The notes: a model not told the origin generated them from the sequence alone. Shown: positions 1-12,296, counted from the stretch's first letter. The stretch is DNA of 64,000 nt from Sambucus nigra (GCA_949130495.1 OX422211.1:442626219-442690218); one strand, 5' to 3'. Numbers and translations are program-made.

Positions 1-1
1 G

Positions 2-801
2 AAAGAGGTGAGAAGTAATAATGTTTTCGGTAGGAAAGTCGCGCACGTTTTTACTACTGAATTTCAAAAGAGGGCTTTGCCACATGTTCATGTTCCTTTT
101 TTTTGGATTGCAGAAGTAAAATTAAGACATGTGATCAGGTGGATAGAATTGTATGTGATGAATTGCCCGATCCGAAGGAAGATCCTACTTTATTCGAGAC
201 AGTCTTGGGTTGTATGGTACATGGCCCTTGTGGTCCCCAAAACCCTAACACCCCGTGCATGGAAAATGGTAGATGTACAAAGAAATATCCTCGATCTTGG
301 GAAGAATACACGACTATAGATCAAGATGGATATCCAATATATTGTCGACGCAATGATGGTCGAAAGTACATTATTGCTGGAAGGAAAGTAGTATGTAATA
401 AAGATGTTGTGCCTTATAATCCATATCTTTCTAGAATATTCGATTGTCATATTAATGTGGAAGTTTGTGTGGGGTTGAGATGTGTTAAATATATTAACAA
501 GTACATATATAAGGGTTTTGATCGGACTACAATGGTTTTAGGAGGATTAGATGAGATCCAACAGTACCTTGATGCGAGATACATTGGACCGCCTGAAGCT
601 GCTTGGCGGTTATTTGGTCATCCAATGCATGAAGAAATTCCCAATGTTGTTCGGTTAACGCTTCATTTACCAGGAATGCATCGGGTTTCATTCAATCCTA
701 ATGATTCTATGGAGATAATTATGTATAGAGCTGCTAATCAAAAGACCACTTTGAATGAATTCTTTGCCACATGTGCATGAAATTCATCTGCACGTGCTTT
801 C
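2..801 (+). pseudogene. Helitron Rep-helicase, Rep (HUH nuclease) part
   Basis: The Rep domain nicks and joins single-stranded DNA in rolling-circle transposition. The HUH motif reads LPHVHV, with the HVH codons at 83-91. A frame change in the T-run near 97-104 moves the frame to the one running from 103. That frame reads DQVDRIVCDELPDP, then HGPCGPQNP, then the two-tyrosine motif KYINKYIYKG; the two tyrosines three residues apart sit near 490 and 502. The frame hits an in-frame TGA at 778-780 and continues as NSSARAF up to the COP1 insertion. After 9340 it resumes in the same frame as IYLEFP. The N-terminus is outside the window. Confidence 0.9.
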
Positions 802-1695
802 TGAAAGAGTTGACGCTTGCGTTCAATTAAGAAATAATATAATAACTGCCATTTTTAACCCAAATTAACCCTAAGCATGCAACTAGGTGTGATTGAAACA
901 ATATGAAATCATGCACAAGATATTCAACACACAAAGTTAAGGAAAAATCCCCCACAGGGGCAAAACCATTTGTATATCACTATAATTTGTAAAAGATGGT
1001 TTACAATCGGATTACAATGAAATACAGGTTGACTAAGAATTACCCTCGGGTATCGGATTCTGTAGTCGCGGCTGGAAGAAACCCTTTCCAGTAGGGCTGA
1101 CGGCTGGAACTATCCCTGTCCAGTAGGGCTGCAATGAAGAGGAAGAAGCGGTCCACTTCACAAAGGGTTGAACATCAAAGGTGTTCTTGGGTTACCAAAT
1201 TTGACTCACAAATGTATGGAATTTGTGTGAATCAAGGGTATGAATCAATGGACTCAAATACCATGAAGACTTAAGAGTTATGGAACTCAAAAAATCGTGT
1301 ATAAGTCTTAAGAAAACCAACTACTGATCGTGGTTTAAATAAGGGATCGAAACCCTACAAAATCTGCTGCACGATCTGTTCGTGGTTATTTAGGGCGGAC
1401 CGATCCGGGCCTTAGGCGGATCGGTCCGATGGCGGACCGATTCTTTTATTTTGAGGCTGATTCGGTTCGCATTTGGTTCGGGGCTCACTGGTCTTAAACG
1501 AGCAAGGCAGATCGGTCCGGGTCTCAGCGGATCGGTCCGTTTTAATTTCAGGCGGACCGGTCCGGATGACTGGATTTCTGAATTCTTCCATTCTTTTGAT
1601 CTTCGGATTCCGTTGATGATGAATGGACTTTGAATCTTTGCAACGGTGTTACGGCTAATGACATATACAAGTATGTTGGCAAAAATGTCCTTACA
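802..1695 (-). repeat. COP1 3' LTR
   Basis: This 894-bp LTR begins TGAAAG and ends TTACA on the plus strand. It matches 8425-9334 throughout. It lacks a 15-bp GC-rich piece that the other LTR has within the palindrome cluster. Confidence 0.95.
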
Positions 1696-3231
1696 AATCT
1701 CCCCCTATGTCTATGCCGGAACAAACATAAAAAATCCGAATTATCAAGTATGAAACAATGCCTATACACATCTACCCTTCCATGAACCCAAAACTGAAAG
1801 AGGTACAAATGACTAAGGCTGCATCGTTTGTTCTTCGAATGTTCAGAAATCTCACCGCTTTTCTCATCAGGGTGTGCATCATGGGATTATCAAGGATGTA
1901 CCTACACACATGAGACAAAGCAAATACCAAGTGACGTATCGAGTTTGAAATGAGATAAACATAAGCATATATATCCATTTAAGATGATATTCTCAGAATT
2001 TCAAAACTAAACTCCCCCATAATCAGATAATTCATTCTCCCCCTTTTTATGATGTCCCCAAATAGACAAATGAGAGAAATAAATCAAGCAATCAAGTACC
2101 GGGGTGACACAAGGCATAAAATCACACCATGAATGAACATAAAACAACCAAGTCGGTGATAGCGTAACATAATGGGTGTGATCAACATTCGATAGGAAAA
2201 TCAAAGCATACAAACATGACAGATGTGCACGATGAATATTGGATATTCCTAACGAATGAACTCAAATGCTTCCTTTGGTGTAAAAGATTGGAAATATACG
2301 ACATTGACTATATCAAATCTACAAATCAAAGCTCAAAGTGATTTCTACACCAATAACGTCCAAAATGATTTTCATGCTTTTTCAGGACTTTCAAGGAAGT
2401 GCAAACCCGTTTTTCAATCTCTAACCAAACTCCCTCAGATTTATATTTTGAATAGAGGTATACTAAATTCTCAAACTTTGAAGAATTGATGGTGAAACTT
2501 AAATGGCACATATATGGCATGTATTGCTTTTTATTGCCTTTTCAATTTTTTCGGGATCTTTTAACCTTTTAGGACCTCGGATATTACAATTCCTCCATTT
2601 TTAGGTCCTTTTTAACGGTGGCTTTTGCGCAAAGGATAAAAATCAACTTTCGCAGCCCCTCTCCGTTATGCAAATTATCACACAGTCTCACCAAAACGGT
2701 TTTTACATGCAATCCAATCTTGTCAAGTTTTATTGCATTTTATACATTGTATAGACAGGATTGAGATGGAAACACTCAAGCCAACATGAGATTGACAAGT
2801 GCAACAATCAAATATAGCCGTGCATGTGTGCAATAAAGGATATAGGAGTCAAGCATGTAGGAAATATCACTAATTACATCTCAAGGACTCCAATCAATGT
2901 TAAGCACATGGATGAAATGATGTAGCCTCTCAAATCTCTATCAAACAGTCACATGGATATATGGAATGAAGTTGTGACTTGGCTATCTTAAAAGCTCATC
3001 CATAAAAGGCAAATCTCTTTTTGGTCTTTTTCAAAAATTTTATCAAAATAAAATCTTTTTGTGCTTTTCTCAAAATTTTTCAAAAAAGAAAATCTTTTTG
3101 TATTTTTCTAAAAATAATAAAAAATACATAAAAGCTGTACAACAAAGAATAGTACATATAGACAGACTAGCAATAGGAAGCATATGATATGATCATGAAG
3201 AAGCATCCTATTCTAGACATAGACCAACCCC
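1696..3231 (-). other. COP1 3' noncoding region with several polypurine tracts
   Basis: About 1.5 kb lies between the pol stop codon and the 3' LTR. I see no env-like frame; the longest minus-strand frames are about 68-86 codons with no recognisable domain. Purine tracts on the minus strand lie beside the LTR (AGGGGGAGA, about 1698-1706), at 2011-2017 (TGGGGGAGT) and at 2035-2048 (AAAAAGGGGGAGAAT). The first should be the plus-strand primer. Repeated tracts of this kind have been described in Sirevirus noncoding regions. Confidence 0.7.
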
Positions 3232-6200
3232 TCAGTCAACTGTGCAAATCCCCAAAGACTTCCTAAGACTCTCAAATCTAAGGGCATCTAAAGGTTTCGT
3301 GAAAATATCGGCTAACTGACGGTCGGTAGGAACAAAACTCAGGGTTACGACCTTATCCTCAACTAACTGACGTATAAAGTGCTCGCGTAACCTGATGTGC
3401 TTTGTGCGCGAATGTTGGACAGGATTGCGGGATATGTGTATCGCGCTCGTGTTATCACAGGAAATGGTCATGGTGTCCTGTGAAATCCCATAATCCTCCA
3501 ACATTTGCTTCATCCACATGAGTTGCGTGCAACAACTCCCGGCGGCGATGTACTCCGCCTCCGCAGTGGACAAAGAGATGGAGTTTTGCTTCTTGCTCAA
3601 CCAAGAGACAAGAGCAAAACCAAAGTAGAAACATCCACCAGAAGTGCTCCTACAACCATCTACGTCCCCTGCCCAATCGGCATCCGAATAGGCGGACAAA
3701 CGGTCATCGGTATCAAAGGAATACCAAATACCATATGAGAGAGTCCCACTCACGTATTTGATAATACGTTTTAGAGCGAGTGAGTGTGACTCTTTAGGAG
3801 ACGCCTGATAACGCGCACAAACTCCAACACTAAAGGAAATGTCGGGACGACTAGCAGTCAAGTAGAGAAGACTGCCTATCATACTCCGATACAAGGTTTG
3901 CTCTACGTCCTTGCCTGAAGTGTCCTTACTAAGCTTGGTAGTGATACTCATAGGAGTACGAGCATGCTTAGCGGAGTCTAAACCAAATTTCTTCACTAGG
4001 TCTCTAGCATACTTGGATTGAGAGATGAACATCCCATCCTCTAGCTGACGAACCTGGAGACCAAGGAAGAATGTAAGCTCACCAACCATGCTCATCTCAA
4101 ACTCACTTTTCATCTCCTCCTCAAAGTGGTGAGCATGCTGGGAGCATGTGGATCCAAAGACTATGTCGTCCACATAGACTTGGGCAACCAAGATAGCACT
4201 GTCATCTCTCCTGACGAACAACGTCATATCAACTCCCCCTCTCTTGAAGCCACGGGCTAAGAGATAGGAAGTAAGCCTTTCGTACCAAGCACGGGGTGCT
4301 TGCTTCAAACCATACAAGGCTTTCCTCAGATAGTAGACGTGATCAGGGTGCTTAGGGTCTTCAAACCCTTTTGGTTGTTCCATATAAACCTCTTCCTGTA
4401 GAATGCCATTCAGAAAAGCACTCTTGACATCCATCTGATATACTTTGAAGTGCAGATGACATGCAATGGCGAGTAAGAAACGGACGGACTCAAGCCTCGC
4501 AACAGGAGCAAATGTCTCCCCAAAGTCTACACCCTCTATCTGTGTGTAGCCTTGAGCGACCAACCTGGCCTTATTTCTGATTATGGTACCATTTTCATCC
4601 ATTTTATTCTTGAAAATCCACCGGGTACCAATAACATTAGTATCACTAGGTCGGGGGACAAGTTCCCAGACATTGTTCTTCTTAAACTGAAGCAACTCAT
4701 CTTGCATAGCAGATATCCAGTGTTCATCTTTGAGTGCTTCTTTGTGATTCTTGGGCTCGACTTTGGACGTGTAGCAATGATGACTAACAACGTTCTCTAG
4801 TTGAGCACGAGTCTTGACCCCTAGAGTGGGATCGCCAACAATGGCTGAAGGATCATGACTCTTGCGAACCCAAGCAGGTGTGTCCCCTAACACAGGAGTA
4901 GGGTCCACAGAGTGTGAGAGAGGAACAGGTAAATCACTGTCAGAACAATCCTCATCCTCACACTGAAGGTTAGGATCAATAACCGTCGGAGGTTCGTCAT
5001 CTTGCACGGTGACGTTTATTGATTCCATAACCTTAGAGCTCTTCAGGTTAAAAACTCGGTATGCTCTACTATTCGATGAATATCCTAGAAATATTCCCTC
5101 GTTGCTCCGGGAGTCGAACTTTCCTAATTGCTCTCTATCCCGTAGGATGTAGCATTTACTCCCCAAAACACGGAAATATGCTAGGTTGGGCTTCTTGCCA
5201 GTCCACAACTCATAAGGAGTGTGAAGTGTGTATGGACGCAGATACACCCTATTCACCGTATGGCATGCAGTAGACACTGCCTCTACCCAAAATCTCCTAG
5301 AAACTTTACGACCTAGAAGCATAGATCTAGCCATCTCTTGGATCGTTCTATTCTTTCTCTCAACAATCCCATTTTGCTGAGGAGTTCTCATAGCAGAAAA
5401 CTCATGTTTGATCCCAAGGCTAGCACAGTACAGATCCACCTTTGCTTCCTTAAATTCAGTGCCGTTGTCACTACGTATTCTGTTAATAGTGACTCCGTGT
5501 TGATTTTGCAGGACACGGCACTTGGTCGTTAGGAATTCTACAGCATCGGATTTCTCTCTCAGAAAACCTACAATGGAGTACCTGGAGAAATCGTCCACCA
5601 TCACGAGAATGTATCTTTTACCACCTAGACTCTCCGTGCGAGTAGGACCCATAAGATCCATGTGAATCAACTCAAGAACACGGGAAGTGGTAATGGAATT
5701 CAACTTCCTATGAGGGCTACGAATTTGTTTTCCCAACTGACAGGGTCCACAAATCATGGAAGTTGACTTTCCAAGTGATGGTAAGCCACGTACTAGGTCC
5801 TTTTTGACTAAACGAGATAAGTCTCTAACGTTCATATGACCTAGACGTTGATGCCACATATCCATAGGAGTGATCGTGGCGCTGTTGCAGACAAGTGAGG
5901 ATTTGGGCTCAGTCCCATAACAGTTATCTTCTATCCTCACCCCTTGCACTAAAAGTTTACCGGCTTGATTATAGACCTTACAAGCTTTCCGGTCAAACTT
6001 CACTGCAAAGTCATCGTCGCATAGCTGTCTGATGCTAAGAAGGTTTGCTTTCAAACCTTTGACGTACAGCACGTTCTCTAGCTTTGGAAATCCTGGTAAC
6101 TCTACTGTACCTCGTCCAACTATACTAGATTTGCTACCATCTCCAAAGGTGACTCTCCCATCATTATAATCCTCAAGATGGGTAAAATATGAGGCATCAC

Positions 6201-8313
6201 CTGTCATGTGTCTGGAGCAACCACTGTCAAAATACCACTGTGAGGTATTATGGGCTTTGAGAGCGACATGGACAACAAGGGCCTTTTTCTCTTTCTTAGG
6301 AACCCAAGAGTAGGTACCTTTTTGTATTCCCTTGTTGTTGTTGGTTTTAGCCGGAATGCGGGGCGCATTCATTGATGATAAGGTCATCCGTCGGAATTCC
6401 TCCATCAAACTCTGTGATGTGGCGGCTAGGAACTCAACACGCTCTCTCAGACTGGCAAACTCATCAGTCTGAAGTGGTGGAGCAAACGTACGTCGTGTCC
6501 GACCTAACTTATAGCAATCATCCCTAAAGTGTCCATTTCTTTTGCAATGGGAGCAAAAGGGCACAATATTTGGAGGACCTTGGTTTGCTTTTCTTGGTCG
6601 AACTCTCCTTCTTGGTTTTTTATGATGGCCATAAGGAGTCGTAGTGAACTCAGGAATTGGTCCGGGTGCAATTTGGGATGTGGAGGCACCATCAAAACCT
6701 ATTCCTTGCCTGTCACCAAAACCTAAAGCGGGACCGAGGAGCATCTTTCCCATCTTTCCAGATCTGTCCTCGATTTGTACCTTGACTTTCCTAGCTCTCT
6801 CAAGGTCATGAGTAAGCTGGGCAACAAGGGCTTCAAGTTTCTTCCGAGTCTCCAGGGAGGAATGGAGCTCACTCGTAAGACTATCCACTTGTTTAGTCAA
6901 GTCTACTTTCTCTTTCTCAAAACTGCTCTCTCTCTCTTTAAGCAAATTCTCTTTACTAACCCAGGCAGACTCTCTCTCTCTCATGGCGGTGCAGGTGGAG
7001 GACTCTCTCTCTCTCGTTTCTCCTATCTCCTCTTCTAACGCGGTGATACTAAGCACTAGGGCTTTGTTACGCTTTTTAGTTTTAAATGATTCATTATACA
7101 ACTCAGCGTACGCGCGTTGAAGGTTACTCTCGTCCTCACTACCTTCCTCCTCTCCCTCACTCTCTTCGCTCTCGCTGTCGAGGTGTCCCTGTGAAGTAGC
7201 AATCTCATCGTCGTGAGATACACTAGGAGTACTCACATGACTAGCCATGAACGCGGTGAAGTTACGCTCATGCGGTGACTCATCTCCCGAGTCCACCGTC
7301 TCGACCTCACTGTCGTCACTAAGGGTAGCATTTAGGACAGCTTTACCCTTTTCCCTATTCAGACGAGTGGCACACTCAAACGCTCTGTGTCCCTTACTGT
7401 CGCACTCAAAACACCTCTCACCGTCTTTAGGGGGTTCTTTGAAATCTTTCTTTTCAAACTTATTTTTCTGAAAATTCTTTTTATCTTTGAAATTCCCATT
7501 TTTCTTAAATTTCAGAATTTTCTTGAAGTTTTTAGCAAAAAGTGCCAAATCATCTAGGTCAAACTCACATTCAGAATCAGAAGTTTCTATCTTTCTAGAC
7601 GACTCGACTCTCTTTCTTGCCGACCCCTCACTTTTTCTCTCTTGGGCTTTAAGGGCAATTCCCTTATCTTTTGACTTGGCAGATTTAGGAAACATGTCTA
7701 TTTCATGAGTTTGTAAATCTCCTACCAGTTCTTCCAATTTTAGAGTATTTAAATTACCCAAGGAATTTAGCACAGTGACTTTAGGTATAAAACGCTTAGG
7801 AAGGGAACGAAGAATATTTTTAACAACTCTAGCATTTGGAATATGTTCACCAAGATTATAGCTAGTATTAACAATGTCAGAAAGCCTAGCATAAAATTCA
7901 TCAAAACATTCATTTTCATGCATGGTGATGGTTTCAAATTGAGTTGTTAAATTTTGCAATTTTGACTCTTTAACAACATTCGTTCCTTCATGGGTAAGTT
8001 GCAAAATATCCCATGCTTCTTTTGACGTGGTGCACGTCATTATGCGTTTGAACTCATCAGGAGTGACAGACCCAGAAATAGCACTTAGACCCTTAGAGTT
8101 AAAAGATGACCATTTAATTTCATCATCAGTCCAAGTGATGTCAGGTTTCAAGTTGGTCACATTATCAACAGTCACGGTTGGAGGAGTCCACCCTCGTTCA
8201 ACCAAAATCCAGACACGTTCGTCAATGGCTTTTAAAGCCGACCTCATACGGGCTTTCCAATAGGCATAATTCGACCCGTCAAAAATAGGCATTTTATAAT
8301 ATGACTTCTCCAT
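3232..8313 (-). CDS. COP1 gag-pol polyprotein (1693 aa), intact
   Basis: One uninterrupted frame encodes the coat protein and all replication enzymes of a copia element. The ATG at 8313 lies about 100 bp inside the primer site, and the first residues ([20 protein letters not shown]) are a typical copia gag start. Zinc knuckles of form C-x2-C-x4-H-x4-C begin near residues 301 ([14 protein letters not shown]) and 587 ([14 protein letters not shown]), separated by acidic and coiled-coil-like sequence. The protease site DSG is at about D696. The integrase has an HH-CC finger (WHQRLGH and CGPC) and catalytic D886, D949 and E985, giving D-x35-E. RT carries YVDD at 1380-1383. RNase H has SDADWAG near D1544 and TAEAEY near 1580. 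The C-terminus reads LADIFTKPL. No key residue is missing, so the product is probably functional. Confidence 0.97.
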   Translation of the reverse strand: MEKSYYKMPIFDGSNYAYWKARMRSALKAIDERVWILVERGWTPPTVTVDNVTNLKPDITWTDDEIKWSSFNSKGLSAISGSVTPDEFKRIMTCTTSKEAWDILQLTHEGTNVVKESKLQNLTTQFETITMHENECFDEFYARLSDIVNTSYNLGEHIPNARVVKNILRSLPKRFIPKVTVLNSLGNLNTLKLEELVGDLQTHEIDMFPKSAKSKDKGIALKAQERKSEGSARKRVESSRKIETSDSECEFDLDDLALFAKNFKKILKFKKNGNFKDKKNFQKNKFEKKDFKEPPKDGERCFECDSKGHRAFECATRLNREKGKAVLNATLSDDSEVETVDSGDESPHERNFTAFMASHVSTPSVSHDDEIATSQGHLDSESEESEGEEEGSEDESNLQRAYAELYNESFKTKKRNKALVLSITALEEEIGETRERESSTCTAMRERESAWVSKENLLKERESSFEKEKVDLTKQVDSLTSELHSSLETRKKLEALVAQLTHDLERARKVKVQIEDRSGKMGKMLLGPALGFGDRQGIGFDGASTSQIAPGPIPEFTTTPYGHHKKPRRRVRPRKANQGPPNIVPFCSHCKRNGHFRDDCYKLGRTRRTFAPPLQTDEFASLRERVEFLAATSQSLMEEFRRMTLSSMNAPRIPAKTNNNKGIQKGTYSWVPKKEKKALVVHVALKAHNTSQWYFDSGCSRHMTGDASYFTHLEDYNDGRVTFGDGSKSSIVGRGTVELPGFPKLENVLYVKGLKANLLSIRQLCDDDFAVKFDRKACKVYNQAGKLLVQGVRIEDNCYGTEPKSSLVCNSATITPMDMWHQRLGHMNVRDLSRLVKKDLVRGLPSLGKSTSMICGPCQLGKQIRSPHRKLNSITTSRVLELIHMDLMGPTRTESLGGKRYILVMVDDFSRYSIVGFLREKSDAVEFLTTKCRVLQNQHGVTINRIRSDNGTEFKEAKVDLYCASLGIKHEFSAMRTPQQNGIVERKNRTIQEMARSMLLGRKVSRRFWVEAVSTACHTVNRVYLRPYTLHTPYELWTGKKPNLAYFRVLGSKCYILRDREQLGKFDSRSNEGIFLGYSSNSRAYRVFNLKSSKVMESINVTVQDDEPPTVIDPNLQCEDEDCSDSDLPVPLSHSVDPTPVLGDTPAWVRKSHDPSAIVGDPTLGVKTRAQLENVVSHHCYTSKVEPKNHKEALKDEHWISAMQDELLQFKKNNVWELVPRPSDTNVIGTRWIFKNKMDENGTIIRNKARLVAQGYTQIEGVDFGETFAPVARLESVRFLLAIACHLHFKVYQMDVKSAFLNGILQEEVYMEQPKGFEDPKHPDHVYYLRKALYGLKQAPRAWYERLTSYLLARGFKRGGVDMTLFVRRDDSAILVAQVYVDDIVFGSTCSQHAHHFEEEMKSEFEMSMVGELTFFLGLQVRQLEDGMFISQSKYARDLVKKFGLDSAKHARTPMSITTKLSKDTSGKDVEQTLYRSMIGSLLYLTASRPDISFSVGVCARYQASPKESHSLALKRIIKYVSGTLSYGIWYSFDTDDRLSAYSDADWAGDVDGCRSTSGGCFYFGFALVSWLSKKQNSISLSTAEAEYIAAGSCCTQLMWMKQMLEDYGISQDTMTISCDNTSAIHISRNPVQHSRTKHIRLREHFIRQLVEDKVVTLSFVPTDRQLADIFTKPLDALRFESLRKSLGICTVD

Positions 8314-8409
8314 TTGAACACGCTCTTTTCAAAAATCAATTTATTCAGAAAATTGATATCTTAGAAAAATTTTGCGGAAAAAGGAATACGCGATAGATTA
8401 GCGTAACCT

Positions 8410-8421
8410 GCTCTGATACCA
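8410..8421 (-). other. COP1 primer binding site (initiator-Met tRNA type)
   Basis: The minus strand reads TGGTATCAGAGC, complementary to the 3' end of plant initiator methionine tRNA. It lies three bases inside the 5' LTR, which fixes the element's orientation. Confidence 0.92.
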
Positions 8422-8424
8422 ATT

Positions 8425-9334
8425 TGAAAGAGTTGGCGCTTGCGTTCAATTAAGAAATAATATAATAACTGCCATTTTTAACCCAAATTAACCCTAAGCA
8501 TGCAACTAGGTGTGATTGAAACAATATGAAATCATGCACAAGATATTCAACACACAAAGTTAAGGAAAAATCCCCCACAGGGGCAAAACCATTTGTATAT
8601 CACTATAATTTGTAAAAGACGGTTTACAATCGGATTACAATGAAATACATGTTGACTAAGAATTACCCTCGGGTATCGGATTCTGTAGTCGCGGCTGGAA
8701 GAAACCCTTTCCAGTAGGGCTGGCGGCTGGAACTATCCCTGTCCAGTAGGGCTGCAATGAAGAGGAAGAAGCGGTCCACTTCACAAAGGGTTGAACATTA
8801 AAGGTGTTCTTGGGTTACCAAATTTGACTCACAAATGTATGGAATTTGTGTGAATCAAGGGTATGAATCAATGGACTCAAATACCATGAAGACTTAAGAG
8901 TTATGGAACTCAGAAAATCGTGTGTAAGTCTTAAGAAAACCAACTACTGATCGTGGTTTAAATAAGGGATCGAAACCGTACAAAATCTGCTGCACGATCT
9001 GTTCGTGGTTATCCAGGGCGGACCGGTCCGGGCCTTAGGCGGATCGGTCCGATGGCGGACCGGTTCTTTTATTTTGAGGCTGATTCGGTTCGCATTCGGT
9101 TCGGGGCTCACTGGTCTTAAACGAGCAAGGCGGATCGGTCCGGGTCTCAGCGGATCGGTCCGGGGCGGATCGGTTCATTTTAATTTCAGGCGGACCGGTC
9201 CGGCTGACTGGATTTCTGAATTCTTCCATTCTGTTGATCTTCGGATTCCGTTGATGATGAATGGACTTTGAATCTTTGCAACGGTGTTACGGCTAATGAC
9301 ATATACAAGTATGTTGGACAAAAATGTCCTTACA
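8425..9334 (-). repeat. COP1 5' LTR
   Basis: This 910-bp LTR should contain the promoter. A TATA candidate (TATTTAAA on the minus strand, about 8952-8968) lies downstream of the GC-rich palindrome cluster, so the cluster would be in U3. Confidence 0.95.
9015..9205 (-). promoter_or_regulatory. GC-rich palindrome cluster in COP1 LTR U3
   Basis: Half a dozen copies of CGGACCGGTCCG or one-base variants (CGGATCGGTCCG) are packed into about 190 bp. CGGACCGGTCCG is a perfect palindrome. The same cluster, with more decayed copies, lies at about 1394-1566 in the other LTR. Palindrome-rich cis regions have been reported in maize Sirevirus LTRs. An enhancer role here is inference. Confidence 0.6.
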
Positions 9335-9339
9335 CTTTC

Positions 9340-10608
9340 ATATATCTCGAGTTTCCACAATAATTTATTTGGAATAAAGAACCGAAGACGTGGACTGCGA
9401 GATCTCCAAGATCGCAGGGTCATGCAATTGGTCGAATGTATTTTGCTGCCCCAAATACAAGTGATCTTTTTTATTTGCGGCTCCTTCTAACAGTGGTAAA
9501 GGGACCTCCATCATATGAAGCGCTTAAGACTGTGAATGGTATAACTTACGATTTATTCAAGTTAACATGTATTGCTTTGGGGCTTTTAGAAGATGACGGT
9601 GAATGGGTCCAATGTTTGCAAGAGGCTGCGGTCCTTAAAACCGGGTATTAATTGAGAAGGTTATTCGTTGTTATCCTTAATCAATGTGCACCTCTACATC
9701 CTGATATATTGTGGAATCAATTTGCGATGCCTATATGCGATGATTTGGCACATAAGATACGGACTTTGTATGGCATTCAGACTCCTACTGAGATTCAAAT
9801 TGAAGACTATAGTTTGTATCTGGTCAACTAGTTATTACAAGACTTAGGAAAAAGCTTATCTGATTTTCCTCCGATGCCTCTTTCAGTTGGTAATTGGTGT
9901 ACAACTATAGGTAATATGCATATTCGTGAGCATCGTCAATTTCAAAGTGAAGTTGAACAGATACAGTCTCAAACTAATGTTGATTGTCTAAATAATGGAC
10001 AACGAGCTTCATATGAATCCATAACCACTTCGGTTCTAGAAAATTAGGGAACTACATTCTTTTTGAATGGTGGTGCGGGCACCGGAAAAACATTTTTGTA
10101 CAATACTATTGTTACAAAACTTAGCAGCCTCGGACATATTGTTATTACTGTTGTTTCTTCTGGTATTGCGTAATTGTTGTTGTTGTTGGGGGGGGGGGGG
10201 GGGGTTCGAACTGCACATTCGACCTTTTGTATTCCTTTGGACATTCTTGAAAATTCAGTTTGTGGGTTTACAAAGCAGTCGATTCATTCTGAGTTGTATA
10301 AGTTAGCAAAATTAATTATATGGGATGAAGTTCCAATGCAACATTGGTTTTGTGTGGAGGCCGTAGATAGGACTTTGAAAGATATTCATAATTGTAATAA
10401 TCCTTTTGGGGGTATCACTGTTGTCTTGGGTGGTTACTTTCATCAAATTCTACCCGTGATACCATGGGGCCTTCGTGAGCAAATTGTTACCGCGTCATTA
10501 AGGCGTTCATTGTTATGGAAAGATATTCATGTTTTGACCTTGGTTTCCAATATGCGACTTAATAATGCAGAAACTGAAAGTGTTCCATTTTCAAGCTTCC
10601 TATCTGAG
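9340..10608 (+). pseudogene. Helitron Rep-helicase, linker and helicase N-terminal half
   Basis: This continues the Rep frame after COP1: WNKEPKTW, IGRMYFAAPN, FYLRLLL and ALGLLEDDGEW, all typical of plant Helitron linkers. The PIF1-type helicase starts with Walker A GGAGTGKT (10069-10092). It continues with [10 protein letters not shown], Walker B IIWDEVP (10315-10335) and YFHQILPV. In-frame stops occur at 9361 and 9649 and further on, including a TAA near 10170. A TTG run plus 17 G (10177-10204) sits between SSGIA and RTAHSTF. The helicase would unwind DNA during rolling-circle transposition. This copy cannot make it. Confidence 0.9.
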
Positions 10609-10688
10609 GTATAATTTGAATTTTGTAGTCCATTTCTGTTTTCACATATTCCTATACCATTAATAATGTTACTAATTTTAATTTACAG
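10609..10688 (+). other. Putative intron in Helitron helicase
   Basis: An 80-bp AT-rich segment from GTATAATTTG to TTTACAG separates FLSE from the next helicase exon. The borders obey the GT-AG rule. A further frame change just after it (10689-10755) is damage, not splicing. Confidence 0.65.
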
Positions 10689-11461
10689 ATTTATAGATTG
10701 GGTCCAACTCCTAAGAAGATGTAGAACTACCTTCAACAATACGCAAGTGCAGTGGTCTTAATGAGTTATTGACGGAGATTTATCCATCGCTGAATGCAGA
10801 CGGCACTACCACTCCTAACTACTTTAGAGAACGAACAATTCTTTCTGCGAGAAATGACGATGTCAATATTATAAACTGTTCTGCATTAAATATTCATCCC
10901 GGTGAAACAATAACATACTTGGCTGCAGATAAGTTGTGCCTGGACGAAACAAGTAGTGACGTAGTTAATCAATATCCAAATGAATATTTGAACTCTCTAA
11001 GTCCCTCGGGGTTGCCTTTGTTCAAGTTAGAACTTAAAATTGGTTGTCCTATTATGTTGCTAAGAAATATTTCGCCTAGGGATGGTCTTTGTAATGGCAC
11101 TAGGTTGATCGTTGTTAATTGTGCTAAACATGTAATTGAAGTTCATATTTTAACGGGAGATCATAGTGGTAATTTCGCTTTCATTCCAAGAATATCTTTA
11201 ACACCCTCTTCAGCAGAAATGCCAATTCAGATGACAAGACGCCAATTCCCGGTTAGATTAGCATATGCAATAACGATGAACAAATCCCAAGGACAGTCTG
11301 TTAAATTTATTGGAATTGACTTGCGAACACCGTTTTTTAGTCACGGTCAACTATATATCTCATTTTCAAGATGTACAAGTGCAAATTGTTTAAGTATCCT
11401 TCTACCTCAAGATGGTACAAACTCAACGATAAATATTGTGTATCCAGAAGTTTTGTTATAG
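10689..11461 (+). pseudogene. Helitron Rep-helicase, helicase C-terminal half
   Basis: Open from about 10757 to the stop at 11459-11461. It reads [10 protein letters not shown], then [32 protein letters not shown], the helicase motif [11 protein letters not shown] and [10 protein letters not shown] near the end. These are the usual motifs and order of plant Helitron helicases. Some canonical residues are changed, for example the LYVALSR motif reads LYISFSR. The first 65 bp of the exon are out of frame with the rest, so an indel has occurred. Confidence 0.9.
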
Positions 11462-11662
11462 CAGTTTATTTTTATATTGCATTCTTTGACTTTTTTTAAA
11501 TCATTTGGTTGCTAACATGTCTACTAATTCTCTATGTGTATGTGGCAGTGTATGTGTAGCAGCAGTAGGTATTTGTTTGAGGAAAACATTTTGCTTAGTC
11601 CATTCATTTACAATGGATTACCTTATTCAATAAGTTTTTTTAAACTATCCCCACTCACACAC

Positions 11663-11736
11663 GCACTAAAATGGTCCTGTACGTTTGATTAAAATGGTTG
11701 CCATTCTAGATTAAAATGGTTTGGTCATGTATGTGC
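11663..11736 (+). repeat. 74-bp direct repeat, copy 1
   Basis: Starts GCACTAAAATGGTCCTGTAC and recurs at 13075-13148 with one mismatch. The two copies bracket about 1.3 kb of the Helitron tail. Confidence 0.92.
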
Positions 11737-12296
11737 TTTTTCACGAAACTGGCGATGTTCGTAATACCAATGTCAATTATCTTACAATTAATCTTAATTT
11801 TTCACTTATTGTGTTTCCAGTGCACATGCATTTTTCGACTTCTCAATGTCATGTATTTGGAAAATGCAGATGTGTTGTGACATTGTGTGCTTCATATTTT
11901 TTATGCTTTTGGCTGGCAGATTGTTACTCTTCGGTATAGAGCATTGGCCTTACCTCCCGACACCTCCACCGTCGCCCTATGCCCCCACCGCTGCCCTACG
12001 TTCGCCTCTGACTGGTGATCTCTCCCACAAATGGAGGTTTTGGGTTTTGAATTGCGGTTTGTAATTTAGGGTTTCAATTAATTTTGGGTTTCAATTTTGG
12101 TTTTTTATTTCAATAGTGGGTTGTTGTGTAATTTTGGGTTTCGATTTTGGTTCTTAGTTGCATATATAATTTTGTGTTTCATTTCGATTATTGAAACATA
12201 ACCATTTAAGTGGGCGCTTAGACTTCATTGGAATGAGGTGAGATACACTTGAATAGTCAATATCCATATCTCCATTTTATCAACTTGGAATGAGGT

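Larger units (their letters stand above)
802..9334 (-). mobile_element. Ty1/copia LTR retrotransposon COP1 (Sirevirus-like), apparently complete
   Basis: The element is 8533 bp, bounded by direct LTRs starting TG and ending CA. It is flanked by a perfect 5-bp duplication, CTTTC, at 797-801 and 9335-9339. It is transcribed leftwards: the primer site lies beside the right LTR and purine-rich tracts beside the left one. The order gag, protease, integrase, RT, RNase H is that of Ty1/copia. By eye the LTRs differ at about 16 substitutions plus a 15-bp and a 1-bp indel in roughly 894 aligned bases, so insertion was recent. The Sirevirus assignment rests on the long fused gag-pol, the gag start and the multiple purine tracts, and is tentative. 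Confidence 0.95.

Noticed and set aside
1772..2213. Possible env-like gene of COP1
   Set aside because: Only two 68-codon frames exist, with no signal peptide, membrane segment or continuity.
6775..7708. Plus-strand frames of 73-87 codons inside COP1
   Set aside because: They are antisense shadows of the intact gag-pol frame, Leu/Ser-rich because of the Glu/Lys-rich gag.
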